46,738 nucleotides of DNA from Pholiota molesta (lineage: Eukaryota > Basidiomycota > Agaricomycetes > Agaricales > Strophariaceae). Every line of letters begins with the position of its first letter. Within the stretch, counting starts at the first letter, position 1. The translations under genes were made by a program, and so were the position numbers. The notes under the pieces were generated by a model. The model did not search any database. It was not told the DNA's origin and was given only the letters and a program-made list of their open reading frames with translations. Of the stretch, positions 1-10,991 are shown one piece after another. Where the stretch lies: NCBI GenBank assembly GCA_014925825.1, contig JACGCK010000304.1:1-46738 (forward strand), written 5' to 3'.

Positions 1-950
1 ATTAGTAGTATCATGTCCACCACGGCAATGTTATATGCCCGTGTACGGTATCGGGGACTCAAATTGTATGTGTTTTTTGAAATCCTTGTACTCTGTGGAC
101 ACTATTTCTCAAGGCTTCATTCGTTGCCCCGAAGGCATGGACTTGGGCTGATGAGTCGATCTACCTAGCTGATTGATTGAATTTATTGCCAGATGGCCTG
201 CTGGCTGGCACCTCGTGCAATTTGAACCTTGTTAACCAATGCAGCAATACTGCGCCGAGGTTCTCATTGGGGCCGGAATGGCATAATTTAACCGGGATGG
301 CGTTAATTTAGTTACATGCTACAAGGTCATTCGTCACTCCAGACCCATGATCATCTCGTGTCAAAAATAAAACATACAGCGCTTATAGTATTTTTTTTTA
401 TTGGATGACTTCCCAAGGTATCAATCGAAATGTTATCCATTATTCTTGGACAGCAAGAGCATGATTTTGTTTACAAAAAACTGTCCTTACCGAATGTGTC
501 TGATAAACAAATGATTGCCCAAATTCACAGGTAACTCTTGGGTAACTTGACTGCTGACAGCGTGAGCGTCGCATTTTAGTTAGCGCCCAGCCGTTCACAC
601 CTCGCGACATGCGTGTGCCTGCAGATTACTTATGTTGGCATTTAAAAGCCGTATTTTCCAGGGCGTACTCCACGCATCAAGTGCATATGGGTAAGTGGCC
701 CCCATTTGAGCACGGGCGATACATACACCGGGCCAGATCCTGAACTATTGCGGTGGAGGAAGTTCGGTATCAAGCCAGCTTCTAGGACCTAGGTACACGA
801 TGTATCGTTGTTCCGAGGGGGGCTTTTCATTTTGGGGTTGTGAGGGGATCTTGATCTTCCCGGCCATAGGGAAGCTACTAGAGCCAGTGACTGGGTGAAT
901 TGTTTATGCTAAACTTAAAGCTGACAATGTATTTTATAAGTGGACAGTTT
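1..950. other. intergenic stretch, no gene seen
   Basis: I see no splice-consistent coding sequence, tRNA or repeat here. Its right end runs into the leader of the oxygenase relic that starts near 945. Confidence 0.5.
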
Positions 951-1180
951 GCTTATCCTTCCAGACTCTATCATAAACCAAGATGAAGGAATTACAACGT
1001 ATCAATTTTTTTTCTGAAATTGGACGTGAAGATAACGAAAAGATACCCCATGTTATTCTTCCCTGATTCAAGGAGCCTTGTCTCGATTTCTACTGGATGT
1101 ATCGCGGTTAGCTCCGGTATTGACGCCTCATTTTGTAGACCAATGAATGAGCTTCACGGGAAGATCTTGAAAGTTTCGAC
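945..1180 (+). pseudogene. relic of the Fe(II)/2-oxoglutarate oxygenase gene
   Basis: Two blocks match the intact oxygenase gene at 6254-7964. Block one (about 945-1000) matches its leader and start: both copies carry CCAGACTCTATCAT and then a diverged CCAAGATGAAGG versus CCAAAACGAAGG, with the start codon lost (ATAAACC here, ATGGACC there). Block two (about 1035-1180) matches the end of its exon 3, a shortened intron, and the start of exon 4 (residues like FFPDS and MNELHGKILK versus ILPGF and MDELQGKILK). The roughly 570 bp between is missing. This is a DNA-level copy with an internal deletion, because it keeps leader and intron sequence. It ends about 25 bp short of the stop codon of membrane-family copy A on the other strand. 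Confidence 0.8.
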
Positions 1181-1204
1181 TGAGAATTTCTACAGTTATC
1201 GTGT

Positions 1205-2936
1205 CTACAAATGCGGAATAAACGTAGTCCAATCAACAGTCTGCAGAGCAGCACCCGACAACTCTCTCAGGGAAACAATCGACAACACAAGGATCACGAC
1301 GCGACTTACAACATAAACCGGCACCCCAACAAACATCCCCGTCCGCAGGACCTTCTCCCACCCCGAAAAATAAAAATACCGCCAACACCCCAACAGCACC
1401 GGCCCCCCCGTGATCGCCACCGCACACGCCCGCCACACCCACGCCTCCCCCGGCGTCGCGAACCGCAGGAACCAGCTGCATACCAGGTGCACTAACCCGA
1501 AGAGCGCCCCGATCGCTGCGGTGGGGAGGAACACCGCGGAGTCCCTGGCGAAGCCGGAGGCGAACATGGGCACGCGGAGGGTGTCGTAGTGCTGCGTGTC
1601 GTGGCCGCCGTATTCCGCGAGCTTGCCGAGGGGGCGGAGGAGGGCGGTGGCGAGGTCTAGGGGCAGGAGCCATAGGAGGTTCCAGGGAGCTGAGGAGGAG
1701 TGCTGCGCGATGTCGGTTTGCAGGGTTTGGCGGAGCCAGGTCTTTTTGCGGTACGCGCTGTATTCCGTGGAGTACAAGTTCGGCGGGTCTTTTTTGGGTG
1801 TGTGTGCTTCGCTTTCTGTTTTCGTGGTTTCGGTCGGGCTGGATACGGTCTGACCGGGACCGCTTGCGAGCTGCGGCTTTTGACCATCGAGTGCAGGCTT
1901 CTGCCCCGCCTCAGGAATTGGAGTTGGACCTTCAACCGCCGGTTTCGGAGTCCCAGCTCGCGGTCGTTTCCTTGGGAAGCGCGGCTTTCTGCTTTGAATT
2001 TGGGGCTTTTTGGAAAGATACACCGCGCGTCCGACGTTCTGCGGTTTGTACCACCATAATCCATAAGTAACCCCGTTGAGCAGCGCGAACCCCAACGTTA
2101 CCACCTCCAGTTCCGTCACAGGGAGCCGCGCAGACCACCGCGCCAGGCATTGCACGATGAACCACGTCGTCTGCAAGACGATGAGGGTTTTGGATATGGC
2201 ATCGCCCTTGCTGCGGTCCTGGATGTCCTGTTCGGGGATGCGCGGCGCGTCGACGATGCCGTGCTGGATGTTCCAGATGAGGTTGACTTCGTCGGAGGTG
2301 TTCCAGATCGTGAGGATCTGGATCGGCCGGCCGTCTTCGCAGAGCATGAAGCCCCCCATTTGGAGGAGAAAGCCGTGGGTCAGGGTCCATCGAGGTACTT
2401 CGCCCTTCTTTAGTGCCGGTGGAAGAGGGGAATCATGGAATAGTTTTCGTACGGTGTCGAGAACAGAACGTGTGTATGTCCGGCGATCGCTGTGCGCATC
2501 GACATCTGTGTGCGCTGTGCATCGGACAGTGGTAAGCGCTTCATCATATTGCTCGAATACGCCTGTTGTGTTATGCTCACCAGTAGCCACCTCTTGATTA
2601 TACTCGTCCGCAATCGTCCGCGCAGCCAGACGCTGCCGCAGCGCCCACGCAGTTACCGCCTCCGGCGCCAGCAGCGCGTAGATCATCGTCGCAACCTGCC
2701 GCTTGAAGCACGTCCACCAGCAGTCCGTCGGTGCAGGGATGTTCGGGTGCACCGCGGACCAGGTGCACGCGAAGATCGTGGCGAAGCAGCTGATGACGAT
2801 GTCGTTCACGCCGCGCGCGCCGAAGTGGACCTGTGTGTCGCGAGGGCCCGGAGCAGAGACGGCAGGGGAGGTGGGGGGGGACTGGGGATCCGTGGAGAGT
2901 GCGCGTCAGCGCCAGTAAGAGCAGGACGATCGACAT
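1205..2936 (-). CDS. multi-pass membrane protein, family copy A (frame break near N-terminus)
   Basis: Function unknown. It is one of three paralogs in this window. The ATG at 2936 starts a hydrophobic leader (MSIVLLLLALTRTLH) that lines up with copy C. Exon 1 is 2936-2581. A likely 66-nt in-frame intron (GTGAGC...GCACAG) is 2580-2515, and exon 2 is 2514-1205. Shared signatures are TWFIVQC, RLPVTELEVVTLGFA, LWWYKPQNV and a C-terminal ALQTVDWTTFIPHL. About six hydrophobic segments suggest an integral membrane protein; a Pro/Lys/Thr-rich loop (residues about 285-370) separates the two hydrophobic halves. The leader is out of frame with the body: a run of eight G at 2873-2880 needs to be one shorter to join them. 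A GTG at 2809 opens the body frame but is not a credible eukaryotic start. Either the gene is dead at its N-terminus or the run is a sequencing error. With the run corrected it would be about 554 aa. Confidence 0.75.
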
Positions 2937-4129
2937 GTTCTCAGGGAGGCGTCCACGTTAACTTGTTGATTGAAAATGACAAAGGACTCGCCTTGGAGGG
3001 AGATCCATCCCCATGGTTCGCCTTCAGAGCTTCACGTTGGATACGCATGATATGTGTGTCGCAATGGCAGCATGTTGGTACCAGTAGCGGAGCCCGGAGT
3101 CTGGAGTCCGGCCCCGGCCGGGCCATGCCGAGGCGCGTCGACACTCCAACATCGTCCTCTGACGTTCTAACCTCGATGCGCGTCTACATCGCTGAGCTAT
3201 GCCTGTGCCACCTGCAATCGGGCGCTTTTCTGCACCAACGCTAATACCTCCACCTCCAGAACCACCATCCTCGTCAGACTGAGGAGGACTTTTAGTCCGC
3301 TCCCAGTGGATGCCTCGCGCGAGTTGGCCTACAGCTCATTGTCCCATTCTGGGTGCCTAGGATTCGATAAGACTGACATGCTCCTTAATTGGGAGCTGGG
3401 CTAGCAGGTGCGCATCATATCTGTGCATTCGACCTTGCCGTGTACTTACTGGCGCACTCCATGGCGTCCTCCCTAGCTTCCGTTCTCCCTAGTACATCCT
3501 CGAATCCAACGCCTTCCCCGCCTCCGAAAATTCCTTCCGCGTGTTCCTCCCTCAGGCCTCAGTTTCTCGCTCACATGTCCTAGCTCTTCAGCCCCGGAGC
3601 CCCGATCCGTGTCCCAGGAAATAGCTGGCAGGTGCCAGGCAGACGCATTTGCAAACGTATGTGCGCAATCGTGTTGCCTTCCAGTCAGAGTTGACGAGGG
3701 AAGAGTGGGCACCGGTGGGTCTAGATAACCCAATATGAACATCTGCGGCTTCTGATTACTGCTTGTAAATCCTGAAGGCTGCGACCATGTGGGCCTGGGT
3801 CTTCCCCTGGCTTACAAACTGCTCTTCGACCTCAACTTTGTCATCGACATGAAGGAGGGCCACAATCGGAATTGACGAATATGCAAGTAGGAAGCGCATT
3901 TGGGCTTGGGTTTCATGAAAACGCGCGTGCAAGACGGAACGAGCACGCCCGTCGTCGACTTCCCGAGGAAGTCGGCAACGAACGGATACTTTTGCGGTCA
4001 GCGAGTGACTAAGTTGCTCAGAGATTTACGGTGTCAATGCCCGTTTTCACTTCGTGAAACGCCTCCACTATTGACAGTAAGACATCATGTTTTATAATTT
4101 GTTGACGATTGTGGTGGCTAAGAACCGAG
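2937..4129. other. intergenic stretch, no gene seen
   Basis: It holds the upstream regions of copy A (minus) and of the dehydrogenase (plus), which point away from each other. Short open frames occur on both strands, but none has linked exons or a recognisable motif. Confidence 0.5.
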
Positions 4130-4136
4130 TATAAAT
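4130..4136 (+). promoter_or_regulatory. TATA box of the dehydrogenase gene
   Basis: TATAAAT lies 57 bp before the ATG at 4193, a normal distance for a fungal core promoter. Confidence 0.5.
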
Positions 4137-4192
4137 GTGGCGCCCATAGATTCGTACATTGTACGTCCTAGGTATTCCAAAGTTACAAAGCC

Positions 4193-5315
4193 ATGTCTGA
4201 GTCCCCAGCCAAAATTTATCTCATAGCAGGAGCAACGCGGGGCCTAGGTCGGTTTTCCCATCCAAAAAGAGTATTTCACTCCGCTAATTTGAATATCCAC
4301 TTTGGTACCCAGGTTTAGCCCTCGTCGCCGACATCGTCGCCAAGGACCCCTCCGCCATCGTCTATGCCGGCGCACGCGATCCGTCAGCTCCGGGCGCCTC
4401 CAAGCTCAAAGAGCTGGCCGGGAAATATCCTGGGCACATCGAAGTCGTGAAATACGTCTCCGGGGACAAAGAAGGGAACAACGCCATCGCCAAATCGATC
4501 GGAGAGAAATATGGACGTGTGGACACGGTGATTGCGAGCGCTGGTGCGTTTCCACAGCCATCCCGATATTCCGTCGACCGTTATTACTACATACTATAGC
4601 TGACTTGAAAGCATGTCGTCTCCCTCCGCAGCCATTGCGAAATATCAGGGAAAGACACACGAAACGCCTATCCACGAGTACCAGGAGCACTTCTCCGTAT
4701 GTCTGATCCCTTCACTGTCCCCTATTGTCACTCATAAAAATCATAAAACAGGTCAACGTCCTCGGCCCCATCGTGCTCTTCCAATCCGTCCGCGCCCTGC
4801 TGCAGGCGAGCGCCGCGCCGCGGTTCGTCGCGGTCAGCTCGGGCGCCGGGAGCATCGAGCTGATCCCGAGCGTGCCCGTCGACGGCGGGCCGTACGGCGC
4901 GAGCAAGGCCGCGCTGAACTGGGTGGCGCGCAAGATCCACTATGAGAATCCGTGGTTGGGTGCGTGCCTTTGCATTGAATTGGCGTGGGCGTCGATCGAT
5001 TTCGTGTGGCTGATGGGCTGTGACAACTGCAGTGGTGTTCCCGATATGCCCTGGGATAGTGCACACGGATATGGGTACGTCCTCCCGTCCCTTCCCCGTT
5101 GGAGCGTTGGCTTATGCTTATTACCGGTGATATGCTACTATGTAGCGCAGCAGAGTATCGATCTGGACAAGTCTGGAAATGCTGCGGTGATCAAGGACCT
5201 GTGGCGCCCGGCGGATGTCGCGGCGGGTATGTTGGTGGAGCTCATTGCGCTGTCGACGCGCGAGGGGAATGGGGGGCAGTTCAACAACATTGAAGGGGGG
5301 AGGTATGCGTGGTGA
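4193..5315 (+). CDS. short-chain dehydrogenase/reductase (SDR)
   Basis: NAD(P)(H)-dependent oxidoreductase of the classical SDR fold, 256 aa, probably cytosolic; substrate unknown. Six exons: 4193-4247, 4313-4543, 4632-4696, 4752-4959, 5033-5074, 5146-5315. They sum to 771 nt with all junctions in phase. The nucleotide-binding motif GATRGLG is at residues 14-20, the strand-4 motif reads VIASAA in place of the usual NNAG, the active site is YGASK with a preceding SSGAG, and FPICPGIVHTDM follows. This arrangement is typical of fungal SDRs related to norsolorinic-acid ketoreductase-like proteins. The start is the first ATG after the TATA box and gives the cofactor motif its usual N-terminal place. 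The next gene, an oxygenase 0.9 kb downstream, has the same orientation, so a shared pathway is possible but not shown. Confidence 0.9.
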
Positions 5316-6210
5316 TCGTTGCGCGGGTGTGTATTTGTGGGATTGCGATGGAAGGTTTATTGGCTGTATCATGTTGTTGTTGATGTATTACGAGTGTGCC
5401 AGAGGCACGGAGACGGATAAGTACTACCGTGGTACTTATGAGATGCGCAAGTTGGGAGTGGGTTGCAAGGCATGCGGTGGTGGCGCTCGGTATTCGATGT
5501 GATTGCGGATGCAGGTGGGTTCTACGCAAGACAATATAGAGATACTACTCCTACTAGTAGTCCTTATCGAGGCGCTCAGCAAGAACTGGGAGAGCGTTGA
5601 GCGCTAGCGCTGAGCATCGGAATCGCTATCAAGTGCGATAGACAAGGGTTGTAACATTTGAATCCCGACTGGATGGTGGCCCGCGCGCGGTGGCGCTTCC
5701 CCTGAGTCTGCTTTTGCCTACATAATTCCTTCGATGGTTTCCTCAGCCTCCAGGCACTTACCTTCTTTGCGACAAGCTGCAAACCATATTCGTTCACTTC
5801 GCTTGCGGTTCAGACTGCAGATCATCGAGAGTCGTCTGCAGATCATCGACATGTTTCTCGGCCCATGCTATATGGAGGAGTCTGGATTCTCCCTGACAAG
5901 GAACTGGCGTGCTTTGTATGAAATAGCTGTACTACTCGTCCATCAGGATCGAATTGGCATCACGGACAGCGCTTTGAGGATGTGAAATCTTCAATTTGGA
6001 CTTGCACGAAATGCAGCGGCGGCAGACTCGGAGACGTTTCCCAGATCGATACTTATCGGTTCAGGGGTGAATCGAGGGAGTGTATCTTGCATTGCGCTTC
6101 TGTCATGACTTCCATAGCTGCTAGCAAATTATCGACTTGAGCCTCCTCTCCACGACGAATCAGGCTATGCAAAGGACGAACCGTATGTGAAAGTGCAACC
6201 CCTCATCCCG
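5316..6210. other. intergenic region between dehydrogenase and oxygenase
   Basis: It holds the 3' region of the dehydrogenase and the upstream region of the oxygenase. A 12-bp palindrome AGCGCTAGCGCT near 5600 and a 14-bp direct repeat (CTGCAGATCATCGA, near 5814 and 5835) are the only patterns; neither is convincing as a site. No gene seen. Confidence 0.5.
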
Positions 6211-6218
6211 TATAAAAG
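6211..6218 (+). promoter_or_regulatory. TATA box of the oxygenase gene
   Basis: TATAAAAG lies 36 bp before the ATG at 6254, with a short pyrimidine-rich leader between. Confidence 0.6.
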
Positions 6219-6253
6219 GACGCCTTTTCGTTGTCCTTAGTCCAGACTCTATC

Positions 6254-7964
6254 ATGGACCAAAACGAAGGAAATACACCGGCTGGCGCTCATAATCCCGT
6301 CAAGGTCGTCGATTTCGGGCCATTCTTGGATGGATCTGACAGACAGGGTGTCGCCGATGCTATCCTGGAATCCTTCAAGTCCTCTGGCTTCGTCTATCTC
6401 GCGAACCATGGGCTTCCCCACGACAAGGTGGCCGCAATGTTTGAATGGGTACGTCGTCCGACTATTCTAGACACATGGAACTAATATTCACGACGCATTC
6501 TAGTCTAAACAACTCTTTGACCTTCCTTTGGAAATCAAGCAACTGGCTCCGCATCCCGAGTCAGGCGCGTACTGTAAAGGTACACTCCGTCTGCTCTCTG
6601 TTATCACAGCCCGGGATAATTCAAATGCCTGCCCACAGGATATTCGGCACTTGGAAGAGAGACCGTACGGAAGCGCACCCACAACGATCGCGAGGGATCT
6701 GCGTTTATGGCCAGGAACGATGCTGCCAAGGCCACGACGGCTGGGGACAGCGTGCCAAACGTACAGCGCGATATCAAAGAGAGTTTCGAAGTTGGACGCG
6801 CAGATGATGAGGGAATACCTAATATATGGTACCCCGACGGTATTCTTCCCGGATTCAAGGAGGCATGCCTCGATTTCTATTCGGTATGTGGACGTGGTTC
6901 GCATGGTGTATGGTGGTTTTCAACGATGATATTGATCTCTCATTGTGTAGACCATGGATGAACTTCAAGGAAAGATCTTGAAGGCGCTTGCGTTAGGTTT
7001 TGGGTTATCGGAGGAGTATTTCCTGAAATTTCACTTGAATTCGGATCACTCGTTGAGAATGCTCCATTACCCAAGGTATGGGAATCTTGAGAGATACGAA
7101 TGAATGAATCGCACTTTCTGATATCTGTAATTGTATCAGCGTCTCTGCAGACGTCTTGGAAGACGAGGAGGCATCGCGTATTCCCGCTCATTCGGATTAT
7201 GGGACTATAACTGTAAGCATCACGATTCACAACAAATAATGGCATACATATTCAACACATGTCTTTATTTCAAAAATTCAATTACAGCTGCTACTCCAAG
7301 ACGACGTTGGTGGCCTCGAGGTGGAAGACGCAGATCATCATGGAACCTTCATTGTACGTAATTCCAAAGCATATCTGCCTCCCTCCGTGTTCTTAGCTCT
7401 CGCTTTTTGTCAAGCCTGTTATACCCATACCGGATGCTATCCTCGTCAATGCAGGCGATTTTCTCATGAGATGTACGGCTCACTGACTGCTATCATCTAT
7501 GTGGGATGGGTTTGCGCTGACGACCTCTCTTTGTCCTGTCCACAGGGTCGAATGACACGATTCAGAGTACGGTCCACCGTGTACGGGCTCCGCCTGCAAG
7601 ATGTGTAGAAGGAGCCAGCGGGAAGATGATCCCTGCGCGCTATTCGATACCATTCGTGAGTCTGCTGGTGCCAAGTGCGGACATCCAAACACGCTAACAC
7701 GTTTGTCTGCCTGGCGTTCTCGGTGCAGTTCTCCAGAGCGGTTAGTGATTCTCCTCACGTCTACAACAACGGTTGATGAATTTTCTCTGGAACAGGATTT
7801 GGCGGCAGTTGTAGATTGTGTTCCTGGTACTTGGTCTGAAGCCCGCCCGAAGCGCTATTCGCCGATATCTGTTTGTGTTTTCTCCTTTTCGCCGCTTCTT
7901 GCTAGCGCTGAACCCAATGCAGGCAGGAGAGTATATGAAGGCTCGATTGGTTGCAAATTATTAG
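6254..7964 (+). CDS. Fe(II)/2-oxoglutarate oxygenase, isopenicillin-N-synthase-like
   Basis: Non-heme iron oxygenase of the IPNS/gibberellin-oxidase family (DIOX_N plus 2OG-FeII_Oxy domains), 358 aa, substrate unknown. Eleven exons: 6254-6448, 6504-6579, 6639-6883, 6951-7075, 7140-7212, 7288-7353, 7415-7472, 7546-7655, 7729-7740, 7796-7870, 7923-7964; total 1077 nt, in phase. The N-terminal domain starts VKVVDFGPFLDG. Iron ligands are His and Asp of AHSDYGT and the distal His of STVHRV; the 2-oxoglutarate-binding Arg and Ser are in ARYSIPF. The tail VDCVPGTWSEARPKRYSPIS is typical of fungal members. Exon 9 is a 12-nt micro-exon that fills exactly the four residues expected between IPF and DLAAVV. 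Length matches the family. A deleted copy of this gene is at 945-1180. Family members act on small molecules (for example thymine, gibberellins or secondary metabolites). Confidence 0.9.
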
Positions 7965-8235
7965 TATATGGCTCGGTGGTATAGTGATGAAGATTACGGT
8001 AAAAATCTGTGTCCGATAAACCCGTGTATCAAATCTTGCCCTCCCTCGCAGTTGATGATGAATTTAAAGTGTATGGATTTGATACGAATTCGAAGGCCGA
8101 GGCTGGAGAACACAAGGGCGCTTCCGATGTTACCCAGTAGGCCGACTATGAGATGGTCATGGCACGAGCGGTGATGGTGAATAAATCAATAGCAAGACTG
8201 GGATAGGGTGTAGTCGACGCCCGCGATTGGAAGAT

Positions 8236-9864
8236 CTAGTCCGAGAAGGATTCCAAAGGCGATGTCGAATAATATATGATCCGTATGTCCTTGCGGCTGA
8301 TAAAACATAGCCTCCCAGATATCGGACAAAACGAGATCTGGCGGCGTTCAGTCCCAGTCATTTGCCCGTGGGATAGAAAGAACGTGCGGTGAATATCATC
8401 TGGCAAAGAGCTTCCTGCATGAAGCACAGCCCCGTTGATGCCCCATGTGAAAATGGAAATATCGTTGCCACAGATTCGGTAGGGACTGATGGTCATGGAT
8501 GGTCGTTGAAGGATGCTGAAGGAGCCTTCTGAACGGAGAGGGATTGTAGGTAGGTCGAGGTCGTCGATGTCGATCTTGAACCTGTGGAATACCTGGCTGC
8601 TAGAGGGGCCATCCGAAAAAAAGTCAAACCAAAGCGGCTGCGAGCTTCCAGTGTACCAGTCGCAGAGCCCTGCGCAATGGTCGGGAGATCCGAAATCGGT
8701 AGGGTAGAGTATCCGTGTCCGCGGTTGGGTAACAGCTTCAGGTTCACGGGCTGGACACTCGCCCATGACATCGTCAGAAAGCGAAGGGATGTCCCAGATG
8801 GAGAGGTTGTCATCCTCGATCAGGATTATACATTTATTCGTTGCTAAAATCTGTCAAAGTTTGTAAATGAGTGCGTGGCGGTGCATCATGGTCATACCTG
8901 TTTGAAAGTATATGGATTTCCCGTATTCCAAGTTGCCCAGCCGTGGGTGACGAAATTCCAGATCTTGATAATGGGGCCACACACAAGTATGAGAAGGTCT
9001 CCAACCACCGAGGTAAAATGCAGGTAATATTGAGTCTGGACAGTTAGGGCTGCTAGTTTCTGCAGCTTGGCATCGGGTTTCCATGGAAATATCTCGAAGA
9101 CTTCGAAACTACGACTGTAAAGTATATCAAAAATTTAATAGGGGAAGAATTTGGGCTCTATGAAGGCTCACCTTTTATTTTCGAAATCTTGGCGCGACGT
9201 GATAATTCTGAGGCCTTCGCCATCAAGTGACGGGTGGGTCGAAAACCACTGGCCTTTCGATGAAATTTCCGCAATTGGCTCTGATTTTGGCTTTGCGATC
9301 CCAACGATGCCTAGGTCCCAAACATGTATATGGCCTTGAATTAGCGTAACTAAAAAGCGCCCTCCTGGGACAAGATATAGTTGTTCAATAATACGCGGAA
9401 AAGTGCGTTGTTTCCATAAGTCATCCGGAAATTGGAGGGTACGCATTAGAGATGGAGGTGTGAAGTCATTCTCTTCCTCATGTTTCCTAATATAACGGCT
9501 CCATCGTTCGGGATTCGACGCGGCGTGCTCCAGCTCTGGGATGGACATATCTGCGACGGGATACGAGTGGAGATAGACAGTGTTTTCCAGACACATTCTT
9601 GTCAAGGCGTTTATCCAAACGATGCGCTGATGTGTGGCGTCCTGAAGAGTTTTACAAGTCTATAGACATGGATTGTTCGACATTTGTCAGTGACGCGCTC
9701 TGCCATAAAGTCAAATGGGTGCTTGATGGACACACCTTCCTGAGGGAGAGGATATCTGAAGGTTGAAGGTGCTGAAGCACTAATATATGTATGTCCAATG
9801 TCATAGAGATAAACGTCGAGGTTGGTTGCGTGTCATGGCTAGCAGGTTCAATTGTAGTAGCCAT
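8236..9864 (-). CDS. F-box protein with a beta-propeller-like C-terminal half
   Basis: Probable substrate adaptor of an SCF ubiquitin ligase, 482 aa. Exons: 9864-9736, 9659-9172, 9114-8898, 8850-8236; total 1449 nt, all junctions in phase. The N-terminal F-box (residues about 20-50) reads LDIHILVLQHLQPSDILSLR and continues KTCKTLQDATHQRIVW, the pattern seen in large agaricomycete F-box families. The rest has WD-like strand signatures (HIHVWDLG, IIKIWNF, DNLSIWDIP), which suggests a degenerate propeller for target binding. The start is the first ATG before the F-box. The foldback element sits about 200 bp upstream of this start. Targets are unknown. Confidence 0.85.
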
Positions 9865-10063
9865 TAGTTCTACGGGCGTCGGGGCTAATGCAACCAGAAG
9901 AAAAATGCGGATGGTTCAGTTCAAAATTGGACGTTATGTGTTGGTTACGGCTTGAGTGACACAGGATCATGATGCCATCGCCATCAAATCGCCATCTACT
10001 CTTCCAGTTGTTTGGTACGCAAGGATTCAGAAAACAATACACTTACGTCGACGAAACTCGAAT

Positions 10064-10988
10064 CACTGCTGGGGGCCAACTATTATTAAGGATGAAAAAC
10101 GCATCGAAAACGGGTTTATATTTAGTTAAAATAAATACAGTATTAAATATAGTGTTTTTGAACAATTGCGAGCAGTGAAAAAGACAATAGGAATCAGAAT
10201 CGAACTTAAAATTCGGCTCAAATTCTGAATAGTGCAGATTCTTGTCTTTTTTGGTGATTTTTTGACCCTCAAAATGCGATCAAATCTTGGGGTTCTATCC
10301 TGCTATTGTTCTGATTTTGTAAATGGGAAAACACAGTGTATTGAGCGATGAAAAATCCTTTGTGAATGCTTAATTTAGAAATGGGCAAAATTTCGGCATT
10401 TGGACACATTTTGGATGCATTTTGGATGCGTTTTTCATCGGTTTCTCATTGGTTTTTCATCCCCAAAAATGTCATCAAAATTTGGGATCCTACAAGCTGA
10501 AAAACCCATTAACCTTCGCCGGGATGGCTTTTGCAAAGGTTAACGGGTTTTTCAGCTTGTAGAATTCCAAATTTTGATGACATTTTTGGGGATGAAAAAC
10601 CAATGAGAAACCGATGAAAAACGCATCCAAAATGCATCCAAAATGTGTCCAAATGCCGAAATTTTGCCCATTTCTAAATTAAGCATTCACAAAGGATTTT
10701 TCATCGCTCAATACACTGTGTTTTCCCATTTACAAGATCAGAACAATAGCAGGATAGAACCCCAAGATTTGATCGCATTTTGAGGGTCAAAAAATCACCA
10801 AAAAAGACAAGAATCTGCACTATTCAGAATTTGAGCCGAATTTTAAGTTCGATTCTGATTCCTATTGTCTTTTTCACTGCTCGCAATTGTTCAAAAACAC
10901 TATATTTAATACTGTATTAATTTTAACTAAATATAAACCCGTTTTCGATGCGTTTTTCATCCTTAATAATAGTTGGCCCCCAGCAGTG
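10064..10988. mobile_element. 925-bp foldback element with 453-bp inverted arms
   Basis: Left arm 10064-10516 and right arm 10536-10988 are inverted copies of equal length, separated by a 19-nt loop (10517-10535). Only a few substitutions are visible, for example GGATCC against GAATTC near the centre. Outer ends are CACTG...CAGTG, flanked by the triplet AAT at 10061-10063 and 10989-10991. CACTG/CAGTG ends with a 3-bp target duplication are known for CACTA (EnSpm) DNA transposons, so a non-autonomous CACTA-like foldback is the best guess. It has no coding capacity: open frames crossing it are read from the arms. It lies between the F-box gene start and a gene-poor stretch. Confidence 0.85.
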
Positions 10989-10991
10989 AAT

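Noticed and set aside
1233..2390. Other minus-strand frames of 146, 135 and 152 codons
   Set aside because: Shadows of membrane copy A in alternate frames.
2492..3244. Plus-strand 250-codon frame
   Set aside because: Antisense to the leader of membrane copy A, Arg-rich, no homology-like blocks or intron signals.
5600..5849. Palindrome AGCGCTAGCGCT and a 14-bp direct repeat
   Set aside because: Short and isolated; no link to a known regulator or element, and expected now and then by chance.
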